Source: UBA8828 sp046315175
Lineage (GTDB): Bacteria; Verrucomicrobiota; Verrucomicrobiia; Opitutales; UBA953
Assembly (NCBI GenBank): GCA_046315175.1
Contig: JBKDBK010000061.1
Span: 1 to 11,454, forward strand
Direction: 5' to 3'
Length of the DNA: 11,454 bases
Positions 7,232 through 11,454 of this stretch are shown in pieces (the first letter of the stretch is position 1; each line of letters begins with the position of its first letter). The position numbers were made by a program, and so were the translations under genes. The notes beneath the pieces were generated by a model that had not been told where the DNA came from, did no database searches, and was given only the letters and a program-made list of their open reading frames with translations.

Positions 7232-8422
7232 ATGTACCGCCTCGCCCTCAACATGCTCTTCGGGGACCGGGCCAAGCTGGCCATGCTCCTCGTCGGCCTG
7301 AGCTTCTCCGCCCTCCTCATGGCGCAGCAGAGCTCGGTCTTCTTCGGCATCATGAGCTGGACCTACACGCCGATGGTCAACATCCGCGCCTCGGTCTGGG
7401 TCAGCGACCGCGAGGTCGAGCAGGTCAACGACGCCAAGCCGATGCGCGACACCGACGTCACCCGCGTCCGCTCCGTCGACGGCGTCTCCTGGGCCGCGCC
7501 CCTCCACAGTTCCATCATGCAGGCACGGCTGCCCAACGGGAATTTCAAGCTCATCTCCCTCGTTGGCATCGACAGCGACACCTTCGCCGGCGCCCCCGCC
7601 GTCCTCACCGTCGGCCGGATCGAGGACCTGCGCCTCCCCAACACCGTCCTCATCGACGAGTGGGGCGCCAACCTCCTCGGGCGCTCCGTCACGCGACCCG
7701 ACGGCACCGTCGAGACCATCCCCCTCGGCGTGGGCGACACCTTCGAGCTCAACGACACCGAGGCCCGCATCGTCGGCGTCTGCCGCGTCAAGCGCGCCTT
7801 CACCGGCGGCCCCTTCGTCTACACCACCTACGACCGGGCCAAGGCCTACACCGCCGGGGTTCGCCGCACCCTCAGCTACGTCCTCGTCGAGCCCCGCGCC
7901 GGCGTCACCCCGGCCGAGCTCTGCGACCGCATCGAGGCCGAGACCGGCCTCCGCGCCTGGACCTCCGAGACCGACCTCTGGACCTGGGGGGAGCGCAGCC
8001 TCGCCCGCAGCACCTTCTGGTGGTTCTGGCGCAACACCGGCATTCCCTTCTCCTTCGGCACCGCCGTCCTCCTCGGCCTCTTCGTCGGCATCGCCATCTC
8101 CGGCCAGACCTTCTACTCCTTCGTGCTCGAGAACCTGCGCTACTTCGCCGCCATCAAGGCGATGGGAGCCGGCTCCGGCCTGCTCGCCCGCATGCTCCTC
8201 CTCCAGGCCCTCACCGCCGGTCTCCTCGGCTTCGGCCTCGGCGTCGGCATGGCCCAGGCCATCGGCCGCGTCATGATCGAGAAAGGCATGCCCCCCTTCG
8301 TGCTCTATCCCCAGGTCCTCGTCGCCACCCTCGTCCTCGTCCTCGGCATCAGCCTCTGCTCCGCCCTCATCGGGATGGTCAAGGTCGCCCGGGTCGACCC
8401 CGCCTCCGTCTTCCGTGCCTGA
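7232..8422 (+). CDS. ABC transporter permease, DevC/FtsX-MacB type
   Basis: This encodes a 396-residue inner-membrane subunit. It has one N-terminal transmembrane helix (~15-33), a large extracytoplasmic domain (~40-260) of MacB-core type, and three C-terminal helices (~272-297, ~318-346, ~358-384). This is the four-helix type VII ABC (FtsX/MacB-like) topology. Several segments match the DevC pattern: WFWRNTGIPFSFGTAVLLGLFVG, the loop ENLRYFAAIKAMGAG that should contact the ATPase, and the ending VARVDPASVFRA. The length also fits DevC. In cyanobacteria DevC works with DevA (ATPase), DevB (adaptor) and a TolC-like pore to export glycolipids. The partners encoded downstream are equivalent in kind, but the substrate here is unknown. 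It begins 3 nt after the TetR stop, and its last 8 nt overlap the GTG start of the ATPase gene, consistent with translational coupling. Such transporters use ATP hydrolysis to drive periplasmic movement (mechanotransmission). Confidence 0.9.
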   Translation: MYRLALNMLFGDRAKLAMLLVGLSFSALLMAQQSSVFFGIMSWTYTPMVNIRASVWVSDREVEQVNDAKPMRDTDVTRVRSVDGVSWAAPLHSSIMQARLPNGNFKLISLVGIDSDTFAGAPAVLTVGRIEDLRLPNTVLIDEWGANLLGRSVTRPDGTVETIPLGVGDTFELNDTEARIVGVCRVKRAFTGGPFVYTTYDRAKAYTAGVRRTLSYVLVEPRAGVTPAELCDRIEAETGLRAWTSETDLWTWGERSLARSTFWWFWRNTGIPFSFGTAVLLGLFVGIAISGQTFYSFVLENLRYFAAIKAMGAGSGLLARMLLLQALTAGLLGFGLGVGMAQAIGRVMIEKGMPPFVLYPQVLVATLVLVLGISLCSALIGMVKVARVDPASVFRA

Positions 8423-9137
8423 CCCCTCTCCCGCCATCCGCCTCCGTCGCGTCGACAAGTCCTTCGGCGCCGGCGAGGCCAGCATCTTCGCCCTCAAGCA
8501 GGCCGATTTCGACGCGCGCGCCGGCGAGCTCATCATGCTCGTCGGCCCCTCCGGTTGCGGCAAGACCACCCTCCTGTCCGTGCTCGCCGGCACCCTTCGC
8601 GCCGACGCCGGCGAGGTCGAGGCCTTCGGCCGACGCCTCGACGGCCTCAGCCAGGCCGAGCTCACCGCCTTCCGCCGCGCCAACCTCGGCTTCGTCTTCC
8701 AGTCCTTCAACCTCATCCCCACCCTCAGCGTCCGCGAGAACGTCATGGTGCCCCTCCTCATCCAGGGCGCCTCGCGCGCCGAGGCCGTCCGCCGGGCCGA
8801 CGCCATGCTGGCCAAGGTCGGCCTCGAGGGGCGCGAGGACGGCTCCCCCACCGCGCTCTCCGGCGGGCAGCAGCAGCGCGTCGCCATCGCCCGCGCCCTC
8901 GTCCACGAGCCTCGTCTCCTCATCTGCGACGAGCCCACCTCCGCCCTCGACAAGGACACCGGCCAGAAGGTCATGGCCATGATCCGCGAGCTCTCCCGCT
9001 CCCCCGACCGCTGCGTCGTCGTCGTCACCCATGACCACCGCATCTTCCGCCACGCCGACCGCATCGCCGAGATGGAGGACGGCCGCATCCGCCGCGTCGT
9101 CGACGACCCCTCGATCCTCGACTCTCCCGTTTCCTGA
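8415..9137 (+). CDS. ABC transporter ATPase of the exporter (DevA/MacB-N/LolD-like)
   Basis: This encodes a 240-residue cytoplasmic nucleotide-binding subunit with every catalytic motif intact: Walker A GPSGCGKTT at 44-52, Q-loop Gln96 in FVFQSFNLIPTL, signature LSGGQQQR at 148-155, Walker B LLICDEP at 168-174 with Glu173 as catalytic base, D-loop SALD at 176-179, and the H-loop His206 in VVVVTHD. The FNLIPTLSVRENVMVPL stretch is characteristic of the MacB/LolD/DevA-type ATPases that pair with FtsX-like permeases. The start is the GTG at 8415, which overlaps the permease stop by 8 nt. The next in-frame ATG would delete the beta-strands before Walker A, so GTG is preferred. The adaptor gene follows 11 nt after the TGA. 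It should energise the permease encoded immediately upstream. Confidence 0.96.
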   Translation: MPDPSPAIRLRRVDKSFGAGEASIFALKQADFDARAGELIMLVGPSGCGKTTLLSVLAGTLRADAGEVEAFGRRLDGLSQAELTAFRRANLGFVFQSFNLIPTLSVRENVMVPLLIQGASRAEAVRRADAMLAKVGLEGREDGSPTALSGGQQQRVAIARALVHEPRLLICDEPTSALDKDTGQKVMAMIRELSRSPDRCVVVVTHDHRIFRHADRIAEMEDGRIRRVVDDPSILDSPVS

Positions 9138-9148
9138 AAAAGATTCCC

Positions 9149-10030
9149 ATGAGCAAGTTCCCCCTCCGACTCCTCCTCGCCGCCCTCGCCCTCGGCGGCG
9201 TCCTCGCCGCCACCCAGCTCGCCTCCACCGCCGCGGAGAACCCGGCTGTTTCCCCGCCCCCCTACCAGCCCGCCGTGCGCGACAAGGACGGCCTGCTCTC
9301 CGCCTCGGGCCTCGTCGAGGCCGTCGCCGAGAACACCCTCGTCGGCGTCCCCTTCGCCGGCCTCGTCGCCGACGTGCCCGCCAAGGTCTCCCGCACCGTC
9401 AAGGCCGGCGACCCCCTCCTCGTCCTCGACACCCGCGAGCTTCGCCCCGCCGCCGCCGCCGCCCTCGCCGCCGCCGAGCGCGCCGAGGATGTGGCCCGCC
9501 GCATGCAGCCGCTTCGCGGCACCGGCGCCGTCTCCGAGTCCGCCCTCAACGAGGCCCAGTTCGCCGCCCGCGAGGCTCGCGCCCGCGCCGACCTCGCCGC
9601 CGCCCAGCTCGACCGCGCCACCGTGAGGTCGCCCATCGACGGCACCGTGCTCCAGGTCTCCGTCCGCGCCGGCGAGTTCGTCGCCGCCGGCGGCAAGGCC
9701 CCCGTCGTCGTCGGCGACATCTCCCGCCTGCAGATCCGCTGCGACATCGACGAGCAGATGGCGCCACGCATGCGCGAGGGACTTCCCGCCAAGGGCTTCC
9801 TCAAGGGAGAGGTCGCCAGGCCCGGAGCCCCCGACCGCTCCATCCCTCTCCGCTTTGTCCGCATCGAGCCCTTTGTCGTCCCCAAGACCTCACTCACCGG
9901 GGCCAGCGCCGAGCGCGTCGACACCCGCGTGCTCCAGGTCATCTACCAGTTCGACCGTCCTGCCGACCGCCCCGTCTTCGTCGGCCAGCAGATGGACGTC
10001 TACATCGACACCACCCCCGATGCGAAGTAA
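9149..10030 (+). CDS. HlyD/DevB-like periplasmic adaptor (membrane fusion protein) with RLS TolC-docking motif
   Basis: This encodes a 293-residue adaptor anchored by an N-terminal hydrophobic segment (~5-25). Its layout is classic for the family: a first lipoyl half-motif at ~54-94 (VEAVAENTLVGVPFAGLV ... VKAGDPLLVLDTREL), a short alpha-helical hairpin at ~96-158, the second lipoyl half at ~159-190 (ATVRSPIDGTVLQV ... VRAGEFV), then a beta-barrel and membrane-proximal part to the C terminus. The hairpin tip contains R118, L122 and S129 with the exact RxxxLxxxxxxS spacing known in AcrA and MacA for tip-to-tip contact with TolC. The hairpin is short and the whole protein is smaller than DevB (well over 400 aa), so this is a minimal adaptor. 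It starts 11 nt after the ATPase gene and overlaps the outer-membrane factor gene by 11 nt. It should bridge the permease to the pore. Confidence 0.92.
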   Translation: MSKFPLRLLLAALALGGVLAATQLASTAAENPAVSPPPYQPAVRDKDGLLSASGLVEAVAENTLVGVPFAGLVADVPAKVSRTVKAGDPLLVLDTRELRPAAAAALAAAERAEDVARRMQPLRGTGAVSESALNEAQFAAREARARADLAAAQLDRATVRSPIDGTVLQVSVRAGEFVAAGGKAPVVVGDISRLQIRCDIDEQMAPRMREGLPAKGFLKGEVARPGAPDRSIPLRFVRIEPFVVPKTSLTGASAERVDTRVLQVIYQFDRPADRPVFVGQQMDVYIDTTPDAK

Positions 10031-11420
10031 GGCCCTCCTCCTCGCCGCCGCCCTCGCCGGCTGCGCCTCCGGCGAGGCGCCCACCAAGCCCGACCTCGGC
10101 CCCCTCGCCGCCGACGCCCGCTTCGCCGCCGCCGGCGAGCGCGCCGCCTCCGCCTGGTGGCGCACCTTCGGCGATGCCGACCTCGAGGCCCTCGTCACCC
10201 GCGCCCTTCGCGAGAACCCCGACCTCGCCGTCGCCGCCGCCCGCGTTCGCGAGGCCCGCGCCGCCGTCCAGGCGCTCGACGCCGACCTCCTTCCCCGCCT
10301 CGACGCCCAGCTCGCCCTCGCCTCGAGCCGCATCTCCAGCCAGACCGGCCAGAACTTCCCCGGCCTGCCCCGCCGCAGCGACGTCGGATCCGCCGGCATC
10401 CAACTCTCCTGGGAAATCGACCTCTGGGGCCGCGCCGCCGACCGCGCCCAGGCCGCCCTCGGCGACGCCGAGTCCGCCGCCTTCCGCGCCGCCGCCGCCG
10501 AGGTCGCCCTCGCGGCCTCCGTCACCCGCGCCTGGTTCGCCGTCCGGTTCGCCCGCGAGGACCTCGCCTGCCTCCGCGGCGACTTCGCCTCCCGCCTTGC
10601 CGACATGGACCTTGTCGCCCGCCGGTCCCAGGCCGGGCTCGTCGATGACGACGCCCTCGCCGCCGCCCGCCTCTCCGCCGCCCAGGCCAAGGCCGCCGAG
10701 CTCGACGCCTCCCGCCGCCTCGCCGCCGCCGAGAACGCCCTCCGCGTCCTCGTCGCCCTCCCTCCCGGCGCCGCCCTGCCCGGAAATCTCCCCGCCGAAT
10801 CCGGCGAGCCCGCCGTCGCCCGCCAGCCCGACTTCGGCCCGGGCCTCCCCTCCGAGCTCCTTCTCGCCCGCCCCGATCTTCGCGCCGCCGCCCGCGCGCT
10901 CGACGCCTCCCTCGCCCGCGAAGGCGCCGCCCGCGCCGATTTCTACCCGCGCCTCCTCCTCATCGGCGACGCCGGCTGGGCCGCCGATCCCGCCTCCAAC
11001 CTCGGCCGCTCCGGCTCCGGCTTCTGGAGCCTCACTCCCTCGCTCAGCCTCCCCGTCTTCGAGGGCGCCCGCAACGCCGCCGCCCTCGAGGCCGCCCGCT
11101 CCCGCGTCGACCTCGCCGCGGCCGAGTGGCGCCAGTCCGTCCTCAACGCCTTCCGCGAGGTCGACGACGCCCTCGTCGACCTGCGCGACATCGCCACGCA
11201 GGAGGATCTCGCCCGCCGCGTCCTCGACGCCGTCTCCTCGCGCCTCGCCAACGCCGAGGCCCGCCTCAAGGCCGGCCTGACCGACCGCCTCGAGGTCGAG
11301 GCCGCCCGCCGCGACCTCCTCCTCGCCCGCCGCACCTTCGCCGGCTACGCCTGGGAGCGCCGCCAGGCCGCCGTCCGCCTCGCCGCCGCCACCGGCGGGG
11401 GGTTCCCGTCGGACAAGTAA
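10020..11420 (+). CDS. NodT/TolC-family outer-membrane efflux lipoprotein
   Basis: This encodes 466 residues when started at the ATG at 10020, which yields a textbook lipoprotein signal: MRSKALLLAAALAGC, lipobox L12-A13-G14 with lipidated Cys15. Family marks of NodT-type outer-membrane factors follow in order: AWWRTFGDADLEALVTRAL at ~45-63, NPDLAVAAARVREARA shortly after, the first beta-hairpin SWEIDLWGR at ~130-138, the second-repeat opening LPSELLLARPDLRAAARAL at ~276-294 with ADFYPRLLL after it, and the second hairpin LTPSLSLPVFEGAR. The protein forms the trimeric outer-membrane and periplasmic tunnel of the exporter. The start overlaps the adaptor stop by 11 nt, implying translational coupling and a dedicated pore rather than a shared one. 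The length is normal for the family and the TAA stop is inside the window, so the gene is complete. Confidence 0.94.
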   Translation: MRSKALLLAAALAGCASGEAPTKPDLGPLAADARFAAAGERAASAWWRTFGDADLEALVTRALRENPDLAVAAARVREARAAVQALDADLLPRLDAQLALASSRISSQTGQNFPGLPRRSDVGSAGIQLSWEIDLWGRAADRAQAALGDAESAAFRAAAAEVALAASVTRAWFAVRFAREDLACLRGDFASRLADMDLVARRSQAGLVDDDALAAARLSAAQAKAAELDASRRLAAAENALRVLVALPPGAALPGNLPAESGEPAVARQPDFGPGLPSELLLARPDLRAAARALDASLAREGAARADFYPRLLLIGDAGWAADPASNLGRSGSGFWSLTPSLSLPVFEGARNAAALEAARSRVDLAAAEWRQSVLNAFREVDDALVDLRDIATQEDLARRVLDAVSSRLANAEARLKAGLTDRLEVEAARRDLLLARRTFAGYAWERRQAAVRLAAATGGGFPSDK

Positions 11421-11434
11421 TCAGTGGCACGGCA

Positions 11435-11454
11435 GCACAGGGGCACAGGGGCAC
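11435..11454. repeat. Start of an 8-bp tandem repeat (gcacaggg), cut by the right edge
   Basis: The unit gcacaggg occurs at 11435-11442 and 11443-11450, and continues as gcac to the last base of the window, so about 2.5 copies are visible. It starts 14 nt after the stop of the outer-membrane factor gene and runs off the window. A degenerate relative (gtggcac ggcag) precedes it. It may be the beginning of a longer intergenic array; its length cannot be known here. Confidence 0.5.

Noticed and set aside
9031..11280. Plus-strand frame of 749 codons across the ATPase, adaptor and pore genes
   Set aside because: Its Arg/Pro/Ser-rich product has no recognisable domain, while the other frame carries three clear protein families.

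Overview
This 11.45 kb window is very GC-rich and densely coded, with third codon positions almost saturated in G or C. It most likely comes from a member of the Verrucomicrobia (PVC superphylum). The strongest evidence is a 1650-residue secreted protein that combines a Pirellula/Verrucomicrobium-type sugar-dehydrogenase-like beta-propeller, HEAT-like repeats, a PVC-type CxxCH haem domain and ThuA-like domains. That architecture is essentially confined to Verrucomicrobia and Planctomycetes. Most genes have no convincing Shine-Dalgarno sequence. The genus cannot be named from the sequence alone.

Layout. (1) 1-464: the 3' end of a Cys/Met-metabolism PLP-enzyme gene that enters from the left edge. 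(2) 496-5448: the giant secreted cytochrome/dehydrogenase-like protein. (3) 5456-5487: a strong hairpin terminator between convergent genes. (4) 5504-5968, minus strand: a small secreted, charged, helical protein with an acidic tail; it is the only minus-strand gene. (5) 5969-6148: a divergent intergenic region holding a 12-bp perfect palindrome. (6) 6149-6535: a small four-helix membrane protein. (7) 6596-11420: a compact five-gene cluster made of a TetR-family repressor, a DevC/FtsX-type ABC permease, an ABC ATPase, a periplasmic adaptor (membrane fusion protein) and a NodT/TolC-type outer-membrane lipoprotein. (8) 11435-11454: the start of an 8-bp tandem repeat cut by the right edge.

How the genes work together. 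Genes 6596-11420 form a complete tripartite ABC exporter with its own regulator. Their spacings are 3 nt, an 8-nt overlap, 11 nt and an 11-nt overlap, which suggests one translationally coupled operon. The adaptor carries an RxxxLxxxxxxS hairpin-tip motif that fits docking to the TolC-like partner encoded just downstream. The substrate is unknown. The giant protein is probably a periplasmic or cell-surface carbohydrate-oxidising or carbohydrate-binding haem protein, as inferred for this PVC family. No mobile elements, RNA genes or CRISPR arrays are visible, and no stretch longer than 300 bases lacks a gene.
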